Assembly: GCA_013054445.1 (NCBI GenBank)
Contig: JAAMPI010001393.1
Coordinates: forward strand, 1-15,025
Origin: Cudoniella acicularis
Taxonomy: Eukaryota > Ascomycota > Leotiomycetes > Helotiales > Helotiaceae
Length of the DNA stretch: 15,025 nucleotides
Reading direction: 5' to 3'
The notes beneath the pieces were generated by a model. That model saw only the letters and a list, made by a program, of their open reading frames with translations, was not told the DNA's origin and did not search any database. Shown here in pieces: positions 1-8,177 of the stretch (position 1 is the stretch's first letter; every line of letters starts with the position of its first letter). Both the position numbers and the translations under genes were made by a program.

Positions 1-161
1 CGCTCAGCTTTAATGGCATCGGCGGTGCGGGTGTGCTCTTTCTCCTTGGCCAGGAGAGCGAGACGGGCTGCACGATATTCCTCCGGGGTTCCAATCTAAT
101 GCCATGTCAATTCACGAACATTTACGATATGAGGACGAGAGGGACTGACCTTGGCAGGCAT
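1..161 (-). CDS. DUF899-family protein, 5' end (partial)
   Basis: Only the N-terminus is inside the window; the gene continues past base 1. A first exon of four codons (MPAK, 161-150) is followed by a 54-bp intron (149-96; GTCAGT donor, ATTAG acceptor) and a second exon (95-1). The second exon reads IGTPEEYRAARLALLAKEKE and continues HTRTADAIKAER. This matches the usual opening of DUF899 (thioredoxin-like fold, function not established), where an E-W/Y-x-x-A-R-x-A-L-L-x-x-E-K motif is followed by a basic helix. The intron is phase 0 and keeps the frame. The start is the only nearby ATG and lies 140 bp downstream of a TATAAAG element. The family identity rests on about 30 residues, so it is likely rather than certain. 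Confidence 0.65.
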
Positions 162-300
162 TGTGAGATAGGAGGCTGTATAGTGGTTGGGATGGCTATG
201 GAGAGTCAATCTCGCCAACGGATTTGGTGAGTGAGGTGAGTGAAGTGTTTCGAGTTGTGCTTGATAGTGAATAAGAAGCTCGGATCGCGACATTCTAGTG

Positions 301-307
301 CTTTATA
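301..307 (-). promoter_or_regulatory. Possible TATA element of the DUF899 gene
   Basis: TATAAAG on the minus strand, 140 bp upstream of the DUF899 start codon. The position suits a fungal core promoter, but only sequence and distance support it. Confidence 0.35.
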
Positions 308-1030
308 CTCCACGCTTTCCTGGACTAGAGAACACCGGGAGGCTCCATTCCTCCGTCTTACAAGCGCTTTGATCTCTTAATCCGAGGAAAAGGGAAAAAG
401 AAAAGCACAGTTCAGAGACACTATAACGTCCCCAGCATATGTGTCTGCTTAATCTTGACTGGTCGAGCGATATATGCTATCGGGATGCTGCCTGATATCT
501 GCCTAGCCACCTCAGACACTTGATTTCTGATTACTGAACCTCCGTCTCAACATGGGACTTTGAGAAGGGATTTGCAGATGATATGATGGAATGGCGCGAC
601 TTCTCACGACGCGAGGTCGACGCCTAGTCACCTGAGCGGCTGAGGTATTGAAGTGGGGTTTGCCCTTGGCTTCCAGGCAGCAATGGTGTGGAGACGCGGG
701 GCGCCAATGAGATCGCGAGTTTGAGCCGGATGTTACACATCCCTAATATACCACAGGAGTGACGTGACCGGTCCGGCAAGCGGCCCGCCAAAGGAAGCCC
801 GTATATTCGTCCGGCGAGGTGCTCCCTACAAATACTGCCGGCCGGTAACCCCCCCCCCCCCCCCCCAACCCTTGGGCGGCAAGGCTTTCATTGCCCTACT
901 CTCTAGCAACTAAACCCAATTCCAAAAGCAGTGGTCCTATTTCTATTATTCCCTGCCAGTATATCATTCCTTTAACCTCCAAGCAGTGAAGATTGCTATA
1001 TCTATTCAACACACCAAACCTGCAAAGCTC
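308..1030. other. Intergenic region with an 18-base C run
   Basis: No protein-like reading frame was found on either strand. The stretch separates the start of the DUF899 gene from the 3' end of the quinoprotein pseudogene. It holds a GC-rich CGG/CCG-dense patch at about 765-845, an uninterrupted run of 18 C at 849-866, and then pyrimidine-rich sequence. No tRNA was recognised by eye. Confidence 0.6.
849..866. repeat. Poly-C homopolymer, 18 bases
   Basis: Eighteen consecutive C on the plus strand, flanked by GGTAA and AACCC. Such runs are unstable in replication and error-prone in sequencing, so the exact length is doubtful. Confidence 0.9.
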
Positions 1031-2835
1031 CTATTGCCAAGTAAAGCTGTGCGCTTCCATCCCAAACACAACCACCCTGCCACTAATCCCTACTCGACTC
1101 TTCGGGTTTCCATTCACCTCGTCAACCTCAAGAACCACACCCGACACTTTATCAAGCACAACCATCGCACCGTTCCCGTCTGATATATTAGCAACACCAG
1201 TCCTAACAACCATCATCACATCCCCGACTATACTTGGTGGGCCATACGAAATCCCTCCACTGACACCATCAGAGCCAGGAACTTCCGTCTCCCAAAGTAC
1301 CGCTCCATCACCAAGTCTCACAGCACCATACGCATTGCCATTGATTGTCTTGTCGCTTCCATAGAGTTGGTACGGCTCAACGAAAGAATTGATACCCGTC
1401 CGGTAAACCCTTTCATCGTCTGCCACGACACCCCACGAGAGAACCCCCATTCCGCCTCCTGGGGATGTGGCTGTGCTGCAAAAGAGGGTGCCATTTTCGG
1501 CTAAGCAAAGAGAATGCCGTTCTTTTAGCTGACGACTACAGCGTCTTTTCCAAGTAGTGTGGTGGCTTGGGTGGATGGGATGAGAGCGGGTGCCATGCCG
1601 AAGTCTGGTATGGTTAGTCAGATTAAGCTCTCACTTCTCGTCTTTCATTTCTAGAAACCAGATAAATACGATTAGTTATACAAAGAAAAAAAGGCGGGAT
1701 GAAACGGTAAATGCTCAAAAAGAAGTCCAAGCAAATATGCGGGGTGAGCTGAATATGGGGGACGAGAAGAACAATTGGAAATTTAAAAGGAGAGCTTACC
1801 GGCATCTTCACTAGGAATTTCCGGACAATTAGCTAGGTTTCGAGGCGATGAACTGCTGCCACAAGCAAAAGTCCAAGCGTCAAGTAGTGTAACCTGCTTA
1901 ATCCAATTTACATTTCCAGACTAAACATCAAATGCCAGTACAGATTCCTGCCATACATCCGCTAGTAGACAAGGATCGAGACTTTCTCGACTGTTGGTTG
2001 CTGTTGAACTAGGGCTTGTTGAATTTTGGCACTTGAGATACTCCGCTGTAGGTGTGTATATATTTCTAGTGGCAATGAAGACTTGGTTCCGAACGGAGTC
2101 AATGGCTGGCTGACTTCCCCACACACCAACACCAGACCACCCTTCCGGAAGCATGGTGACATTCTAAGCAGCGGTGAAGCTGTTCGAAGTCCGATCGAAC
2201 TTGAATGCAGTGAAGTTACCGATGAAAGAGCAGCACTTGTAATTCAGGTCTCCTGCCGCCGTTTCTTCCTCGCTGGCTGTTCCTATGAAAAGTGTGCTGT
2301 CGTAGAAGGTTGGACTCATGGTGGCTATCGCCAATGGATGGGGATTGACTTGTATTGTTGCGAGGGCTTTGCCAATGTGAAGATCCGCGGCAACGAGGAG
2401 GGCGTGCGTGTGTGTTCCAAAATAGATAGTGTTGCCGTTGATTTGTGGGCTGGTTCGGGAAATTGGAGTGCTGTGTACTGCTTGCTGCTTAGCAGTAAGT
2501 GGACCGAAGCTTTTGACGACGCTTGTGATGTTGATTTGTCAGATGATCTCGTAGTTGTTGATGTCGAGGGCGACAAATGATCCATTCCAAGTGGGATAGT
2601 AAACAATGTTTTCAATGATGACCGTTGTGGCAGAGACTCTAATTGGATAGTTAAGGCGGCATTTTGGCACAAGGGAAGCAGTGCTTAAGGATAAGATTTT
2701 GGCGTTGTCGGCTACAAAGCGATTGTTGTAAATATTTCCTCCTCAGCCAGTCCAGTCATGGCCGGTCGGGAATTGGGCAACAACCAAGGTTAAGGCTAGA
2801 AAAATGAAGAGAGAGGTTGGAAATTCAATATTCAT
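1031..2835 (-). pseudogene. Quinoprotein (PQQ-like beta-propeller) dehydrogenase, pseudogene
   Basis: One reading frame from the ATG at 2835 resembles fungal polyvinyl-alcohol-dehydrogenase-like quinoproteins. In order it shows a signal peptide (hydrophobic residues 8-20), FPTGHDWTG, VYYPTWNGSFVALD (about 85-98), RTSPQINGNTIYFGT, the MSPTFYD and CCSFIGN segments, GVGVWGSQPAID, the CLLADVWQESVLAFDV blade, then FGMAP after a 195-bp intron (1799-1605, GTAAGC...CAG). The C-terminal part runs from GGGMGVLSW to the stop at 1031. Five codons are stops: TGA 2745-2743 (codon 31), TGA 2541-2539 (99), TAG 2166-2164 (224), TAG 1923-1921 (305) and TAA 1527-1525. A missing base near 1504 shifts the frame, and a sixth stop (1503-1501) follows. 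Repaired length would be about 536 residues, suiting the family. The enzymes are thought to oxidise alcohols with PQQ outside the cell; this copy cannot make a full protein. Confidence 0.85.
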
Positions 2836-2938
2836 TGTGAAATCTTTGAATCATTTACACTTCGATGAGTTGAAGTCTCTAACCTAAAAGCTAAATGCTC
2901 AGAGCTCGTTAAGCAAAAGATGGGACAGTCTCACTCCC

Positions 2939-2946
2939 ATATTATA
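2939..2946 (-). promoter_or_regulatory. Possible TATA element of the quinoprotein pseudogene
   Basis: TATAATAT on the minus strand about 104 bp upstream of the ATG at 2835. Placement is plausible for a fungal core promoter; there is no other support. Confidence 0.3.
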
Positions 2947-3072
2947 GAACTTCCCAGTTTCGACCAGGCACATCGTGCCCAGGGCGGTGTGAGGGATAAT
3001 AAGGTTCTTATCCGTAAAGAAACGGCTGTGATCTCCTCTTGTGGCCCTAACGTTACACCGCATATACGCAGA

Positions 3073-3139
3073 AGTAAGATTCTACAAAGCTAGTTTTGAC
3101 TAGACCCGAATGGTCACCGATTATAACTAGAATCTTACT
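3073..3139. repeat. Inverted repeat with 12-bp perfect arms
   Basis: AGTAAGATTCTA at 3073-3084 is the exact reverse complement of 3128-3139, with a 43-bp spacer. It lies about 100-165 bp past the methyltransferase stop codon, so an RNA copy could fold in its 3' region. It could equally be a small fold-back element; no target duplication is evident. Confidence 0.8.
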
Positions 3140-3235
3140 ATTGCCAACATTCCCATTTACTCGACAGTTGAACGGTTTGTGAAGATTACATAAAGTAAGC
3201 AGCTGGATGATTTCGCCCCATCAAAGCCCCACTTT

Positions 3236-4130
3236 TTAAAGTGATTTTGTTCCGCGAGCAAAGAAAAGCTGCTTGTCTCCTCCGAACTCAGAAGGGAGTG
3301 TAGAAAGGTCCGGATGAAAAGCATAGTCTGTCTTGCTGCATCCGGCAAGTTGCAACATTTCCTCCATTTCCTCTTTACCAAATCCTAAACGACTTCTCGT
3401 GTGCAAAACGGAGTGGAAGTCTTGAGGGTGATTATCATCATTTCCGTTCTGCGACAACTTGTTTCCATCTTTTGTCGTAGGTGCCCAATCGATGATGAGA
3501 ATAGCACCCCCGTCCCTTAATCTCTCGACCAGTTTCAGTATCATTCCTTGCGGTTCTTCGACATGGTGGAGAGCCATGCTTATGACAATGATATCAAAGT
3601 TGTAAAGGTCATCCGTCTTCAAATTTTCTGCTGTATTCTCAATGGGTACCATAAGGTCACCTCGAAACGCATGCATCTGTTCCTTGTCGAGACCTTGGAT
3701 GTAAGCGGCTTCGTTGAACTTCTCAACCATGCTTTCGGAAACGTCGATACCCGTAATGGCATTTACAAAAGGGAGAAGAGCCTACTACCTATTAATTGTG
3801 TCCAGAGCATGTGCAATCCAGAATATACTCACTAAGGAAGCAACACCGCTTCCACAAGCATAATCTAACATCCTTACGGGTGCGCTGGGAATTGCTGGCG
3901 TGACACCAATCCATTCTACATGACTCTGTGTGTATTCAGTAATTTGACGAGCAAGTGCTTGAGCCCATTTTTGTTTCAACATGGTATCGGCGTTCGTACT
4001 AAGAGATATCAATTCGGGAGTCCCTTAGTGGAAAGGGCAACTTGGAAGATTCATTAGTACAGAAAGGGCCAAAATAGGATACTTACTTCATAAAACTACG
4101 ATTCACTTCTCCTAGCGTGCTTGAAGCCAT
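3236..4130 (-). CDS. Class I SAM-dependent methyltransferase
   Basis: Three exons: 4130-4087, 3998-3833 and 3781-3236. Introns are 88 bp (GTAAGT...TTAG, phase 2) and 51 bp (GTGAGT...GTAG, phase 0). The spliced frame is open for 251 residues from MASSTLGEVNRS. The fold's key motifs are present: SAM-binding motif I MLDYACGSG (about 58-66), an acidic residue in GIDVS (D83) at the end of strand 2, DIIVISMALHHVEEP (about 133-147, motif IV and the following helix), and GGAILIIDWAP (about 161-171). It belongs with the small-molecule methyltransferases of the Methyltransf_11/25 type. The substrate cannot be told from sequence. No signal peptide or membrane segment is seen, so it is probably cytosolic. 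It lies between the quinoprotein pseudogene and an aldehyde dehydrogenase on the same strand; a shared pathway is possible but unproven. The gene appears intact. Confidence 0.88.
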
Positions 4131-4203
4131 CTTGGTCCCTTATTTTGCCTTTTGACCAATGGAAGTAGTTCAGATGGAGGAAAGACTGAGATGTGGATAA
4201 TGG

Positions 4204-4211
4204 TATAAAAG
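4204..4211 (+). promoter_or_regulatory. Plus-strand TATAAAAG element
   Basis: A TATAAAAG match lies 48 bp upstream of a plus-strand ATG (4252), divergent from the methyltransferase. It could drive an unrecognised short transcript or be a chance match in AT-rich promoter DNA. Confidence 0.25.
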
Positions 4212-4262
4212 CAGGGGCGAAGTGAGGAAGAATTGCGAACTCCCCTTCTAAATGGCTGTTCT

Positions 4263-4393
4263 CCGGAAACTTTACGGAGACATATTTGCTCCTGTAAGTA
4301 CCTCAAAATTAAAGCAACAGCAACCACATGATCAAGAATTTTCCACCGCTTTTGCACATCCACATTTACCGGCAACTTTCCGGAGACATATTT
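4263..4393. repeat. Paired 25-bp direct repeat holding CCG-N9-CGG
   Basis: 4263-4287 and 4369-4393 match at 23 of 25 positions, 106 bp apart. Each copy carries CCG and CGG half-sites separated by nine bases (4263-4277 and 4369-4383). Paired CGG/CCG triplets are the usual target of fungal Zn2Cys6 regulators. The copies lie about 130-265 bp upstream of the methyltransferase ATG, a sensible place for an activator site. Function is inferred. Confidence 0.6.
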
Positions 4394-4924
4394 TGTTTTC
4401 CCTGCCTACCTGGAGACAAACTCTGCAGCCTAGGAACTTACACCAATCATTCATTGTAATTTCATCAGTGGAACGATTTCTAAGCCTTCTAGTATAAACG
4501 AGCAACATAGTCAAAATTGTACAGTTTTTAAGGTCCCATGAGTGATGTGTCGCGCGATTTTACAAACTACACTTTAAAACTTTCACAAATTTCAGATAAA
4601 CTGGTGTCAAATAATTAAAGAAACCAAGTGAAATGTCAATTTTGAGTTCAGTTCGTTCCCAAGGCTACTTAAGCATCGTTGGTTGTTGTATTATTTTGAA
4701 GTGCCTCTGGGGATTTTCGTCCGACAATTAACACAAAAAACATTTACATAGAGCCTTTTATTGAAAATAAAACATTGCAGCTCCCACTACATAGAAAAGT
4801 TATAATGGCAGTTAAATGAAGTCGGCAGGCAGAGTAAATATGATGGCCGAAAACGCTAAATAGGCAAAAGTCACATCTGTGGCCATGTATTTTAGTAATG
4901 TTTTTTCAATCATTAAAACAATTT

Positions 4925-6414
4925 CTATCCATATCTGGCATTCTCAACCTTGTCATCAAACCATGTGGGCAGTATACCGTAGTTTAGCACTGTACTTTTA
5001 ACCTTCGTATAGCTCTCGAAAGCCTGTCGCCCGTTCTCCTTTCCAATTCCGCTTTCCTTGAAGCCACCCCAAGGAGACGACGGATCATTTAGATGATGTC
5101 CATTCACCCAAACAATTCCTGCTTCAATTTTATCTGCAACACGAAGTGCCTGTGTGAAATCTCGGGTCCAGACAGAAGCTCCAAGCGCAAAGTTGGTACC
5201 GTTTGCAACTTCAAGCATATGGTCTTCTGACATGCATTTCAGGATGGCGATCACTGGTCCGAAGACCTCGTTGCAGGAAAGATCTGATTCTGAATCAGTT
5301 TCAATGAGAGTTGGCTCGAAGAAGAATCCTTTTTGCCCGTATGCCTTTCCACCACACAGGACTTTTCCACCTTCTTCCTCTGCCCGGGAGACAAATGCGG
5401 CGCATCTGTCCACAGAGGCTTTGTTGATAACTGCACCGATTTGTGTCTCGGAACTTGTTGGGTCACCAATTCGCAATGCTTTGGTCCTTAGTACCAGCAA
5501 CTTCACTAATTCATCATATATGTCCGCGTGGATGAGCAGCCGACTTCCAGTTACGCAGGTTTGTCCGCTGGCTATGAAGCTTGCGAACAACGCAGCCTTC
5601 ACTGCCTGCTCGAGATCTGCCCCCATACTAGGAAAAATGCAAACAGGTGCCTTTCCACCTAATTCGGCCGTGAGGGGGACCATATTGTATCCGGCCGATG
5701 GAGCGATAGCTCGGTATGTCGCCAAGCCGCCGGTCAAATCGATTTTGGCCAGCTTAGGGTTTTCGCAAAGAAATTTGCCTGTATCTTTCCCATATCCACA
5801 AATGATCTGTAGTGTTCCATCCGGCAAGCCAGCTGTCTTGAATAATTCTCCCAGCTTTAACACAGACAGTGGCGCTAGTTCGGAAGGTTTCACAATCACA
5901 GTATTGCCAGCTGCAAGGGCGGCGCCTATCTTCTTCGTCGCAATCAGTAGAGGATGATTCCATGGCGTAATTTGGGCAACAACTCCAATCGGTAACCGGG
6001 TAAGCGTATTGATAACCGGTCCTTTGAATGGCGTTACGGAGCCTTCTTGTACACGAGCCAAGCTTGCAAAGTACTCCAACCATTCTGGAATGCGTGCTAG
6101 CTGAGCCTTCATTTCCCGAACGGGCCGGCCTGTTTGTTGGACCTCGAGATCTACGAACTCGGGGAGTTGAGATTGTAGTAACGAGGCGGCTTAGCAAGAA
6201 CAGCGAACCGATCCGACGCCTGGGCTTTTGACCACGAACCATTGGCAAAATTCCGTCGAGACTTGGCAACGATATCGTTCACAGCGTTGCGGGGAGTCGC
6301 ATCGATGGTGCCAATTGGTGACTCGGTGGCAGGATTGATAATCACAATTCGCTCTGATGTTGGGACAGTATGAGCACCATCAACCCAATTTGCAACATGC
6401 GGTAGATCAGCCAT
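4925..6414 (-). CDS. Aldehyde dehydrogenase (NAD(P)+ superfamily), single-base frameshift
   Basis: No introns. The likely start is the ATG at 6414 (MADLPHVANWVDG, context CCAACATGG). The first frame reads to FAVLAK at 6190. The family sequence then continues one frame over as AASLLQSQLPEFVDLEVQQT and on to the stop at 4925. Adding one base near 6190 would give about 496 residues, normal for the family. Catalytic features are all kept (repaired numbering): TPWNHP with oxyanion Asn 153, the NAD-site Lys in VIVKPSE (176), general base Glu in TAELGGK (251), nucleophile Cys in GQTCVTG (287), and the FGPV and WGGFKESGIG segments. It would oxidise an aldehyde to an acid; the substrate is unknown. 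With every other position open and conserved, the shift is either a very recent mutation or a sequencing error. Confidence 0.88.
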
Positions 6415-6874
6415 GTTGGTGTTCACTAGCTATTCGTCTGGCCTCTCAGAGCTTGCTAATAGAGGTTTTAATGGCCTAGGGCAATTGACTGGGACAGACG
6501 GGGGGAGGCTTGTAAGTTATGTCAATTAAGCGTCATGCCAGAAGCCCGAGAGCACTCACTTGTAACTTGATTTGGCTCAAATCGTGGTTTTGTCTAGGGC
6601 TTGAGTGTTAATACGCATAGTTCCAGGGTTCTGCGCGCGTCCGTTTTCCAGGTGTGTACAGTCAATCAATTCGTAGGTAACTTCTCAACGCGTCATCGCG
6701 CGAGCAAAGAAGGCGAGGATGAAATTTTCGGATAAGCTTTTTAGGTGCCTGTCTATCAACTTAGTCTCCACAATTATCAAGCGCATTGCCCCTTATCTTA
6801 CCTAATCGCGGAAGGCGAAGAGACAGGTTATACTACCAAGTACTCAACTAATTGGCCTCAATTATCCCGATGTA
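6415..6874. other. Intergenic region upstream of the aldehyde dehydrogenase
   Basis: No coding frame or repeat of note. It holds the upstream DNA of the minus-strand aldehyde dehydrogenase and ends at the TA (6873-6874) where the transposon inserted. Confidence 0.5.
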
Positions 6875-6901
6875 CAATCAGGTCAGGTTAGTCAGCGTCA
6901 C
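6875..6901 (+). repeat. Left terminal inverted repeat of the Tc1-like element
   Basis: Begins CAATCAGGTCAGGTTAG directly after TA (6873-6874) and pairs with 8149-8175. The outermost base differs between the ends (C here, T when the right end is read inward), itself a C-to-T change. Confidence 0.88.
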
Positions 6902-6999
6902 ATTCGCTTCAATCCTGGCTACCCTACGACCCGACACCCACACACAAATAAATTAATATTTTAACTAATTCTAATTATTTTCATGCTAAACTTTCAACT

Positions 7000-8060
7000 A
7001 TGGTCCGCGTCCTAAAGACCTTACGAAAGGAGCTTACCCTAGTCCAAAAATGCCGTATTTAGACTCTCCACGAAGATGGCAACAATACATCCTAGATCTA
7101 TATCAAAACTAGATACCCCCGCTCGACGATTACTACCTTCTTGAACCGACACACTCTTACACCAACCGATGATTTTGAAAACAAGCCAGGAAGGGGGGCC
7201 ATACGGAAAATCACTCCTAGAGGAGAAAGGCACCTCCTTCGGACCGCAAATTTAGAGCCACGGATGACCTTAAAATCGCTCGTATCGCCGTCCAAATCTA
7301 GCCACAAACTCAACTATCATACGGTCGCTAGCATACTTAAATTAAACGGGAAAGCCAAGCGTAGGCCACGCAAGAAGCCCTTCCTGACGGACGAGCACAA
7401 AACGAGGTGTAGAGCTCACTATAGGNTAAAAAAGCGATAAAAAGGGATAATCGGAAGGTCTGTTAGAGTAACGAAGTGACGTTTGAAGTAGGAGAAGATT
7501 TATGTATATTCTGGGTTACACGAGGTGCTAGGAGGGAAGAGGAATACGCAGACAAGAATCTAAGGCCTACTTTTAAGAGCGGGAGGACTATAGTTAGCGT
7601 ATAGAGCTGTTTTTATAAAGATGAAATAGGGCCGCTTTATATACTGCTAGAAGGAGAGACAATAATAGCTAAACGATATAAGTAGGTACCTTAAAAGTAT
7701 TTTATTCTATTATACGAAAGAATAAGAAGGAAATATAGAGATAAGGTCGTTATATAAGAAGATAATGCTCTATAGTATATAACTAACATTATTAAGAAGT
7801 ATTTAGCTAATAAGAAGATCAACCGTATATCGTGGCTAGTATAGTCTCTAGATCTTAATCCTATTAAGAATCTTTAGAAGTATATTAAAGATATAATCTC
7901 TAAATGACGCTATAAAGTGAGATCTATAAAGTATATAAGACTAGCTTTATAGGAAGTCTAGCCCTTAATTGATAGAAATTTCCTTTTAAAGCTATGTGAT
8001 TCTATATCTAGAAGATAGGATATATGCCTAAATAATAAGGGAGGAACAACCAAGTACTAA
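7000..8060 (+). pseudogene. Tc1-like (DD34E) transposase, pseudogene
   Basis: Translation from the ATG at 7000 gives MVRVLKTLRKELTLVQKCRI, then the helix-turn-helix region with GRGAIRKITPRGERHLLR and KRRPRKKPFLTDEHK. The frame shifts by one near an ambiguous base at 7426. After 7446 it resumes with EVTFEVGED, CIFWVTRG and KNLRPTFKSGRT and ends in TAA at 8058-8060. More than ten in-frame stops are present. The catalytic triad can be located. The first Asp of the S-D-E motif is AAC (Asn, 7470-7472). The second is kept in EDNA (GAT, 7761-7763). The third, in NPIxNL, is AAG (Lys, 7866-7868) where Glu is expected. Exactly 34 residues separate the second and third positions, the Tc1 spacing. Both substitutions are G-to-A changes, and the element is dead. 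Confidence 0.9.
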
Positions 8061-8148
8061 TTAGCTATAATTTAAGCCTATTTAGTTAACTATTTATTAA
8101 AAAATGATAAAGTTATCGTCAAGTGTTTAAGAGGTAGGGTAAAAGCAC

Positions 8149-8175
8149 GTGACGCTCTTTAACCTGACCTGATTA
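8149..8175 (-). repeat. Right terminal inverted repeat of the Tc1-like element
   Basis: GTGACGCTCTTTAACCTGAC and the bases after it form the reverse complement of the left end apart from a three-base difference. It is followed by TA at 8176-8177. Confidence 0.88.
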
Positions 8176-8177
8176 TA

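Larger units (their letters stand above)
2836..3235. other. Intergenic region with a fold-back repeat
   Basis: No coding signal. It combines the promoter side of the quinoprotein pseudogene with the 3' flank of the methyltransferase gene. It contains a TATA-like element (2946-2939, minus) and a perfect 12-bp inverted repeat (3073-3139). Confidence 0.6.
4131..4924. other. Intergenic region between methyltransferase and aldehyde dehydrogenase
   Basis: About 790 bp combining the promoter side of the methyltransferase and the 3' flank of the aldehyde dehydrogenase. It contains a near-identical 25-bp direct repeat (4263-4287 and 4369-4393). A plus-strand ORF at 4252-4497 has no recognisable homology, and a GTAAGT follows its first 14 codons. 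From about 4500 onward the DNA is AT-rich and featureless. Confidence 0.5.
6875..8175 (+). mobile_element. Tc1/mariner transposon, impala-like, RIP-degenerated
   Basis: The ends are near-perfect inverted repeats. 6876-6901 (AATCAGGTCAGGTTAGTCAG...) matches the reverse complement of 8149-8174 at about 23 of 26 positions, and similarity continues inward to a shared TACCCTAC. The element is flanked by TA on both sides (6873-6874 and 8176-8177), the Tc1/mariner target duplication. Its length, about 1.3 kb, and its single transposase match fungal impala-type elements. The right two thirds are very rich in TA, and sense codons are repeatedly converted to TAG/TAA, as expected from RIP. It cannot move by itself, but its ends could still be recognised by an active relative. 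Confidence 0.92.

Noticed and set aside
2026..2580. Plus-strand ORF of 184 codons
   Set aside because: It is the antisense of the quinoprotein pseudogene, whose minus-strand translation shows clear family motifs; the plus-strand peptide has none.
5154..5957. Plus-strand ORF of 267 codons
   Set aside because: Antisense of the strongly conserved aldehyde dehydrogenase.
6151..6426. Start of the aldehyde dehydrogenase at 6426
   Set aside because: That codon is GTG. The first ATG in frame, at 6414, has a good context and matches the usual length.
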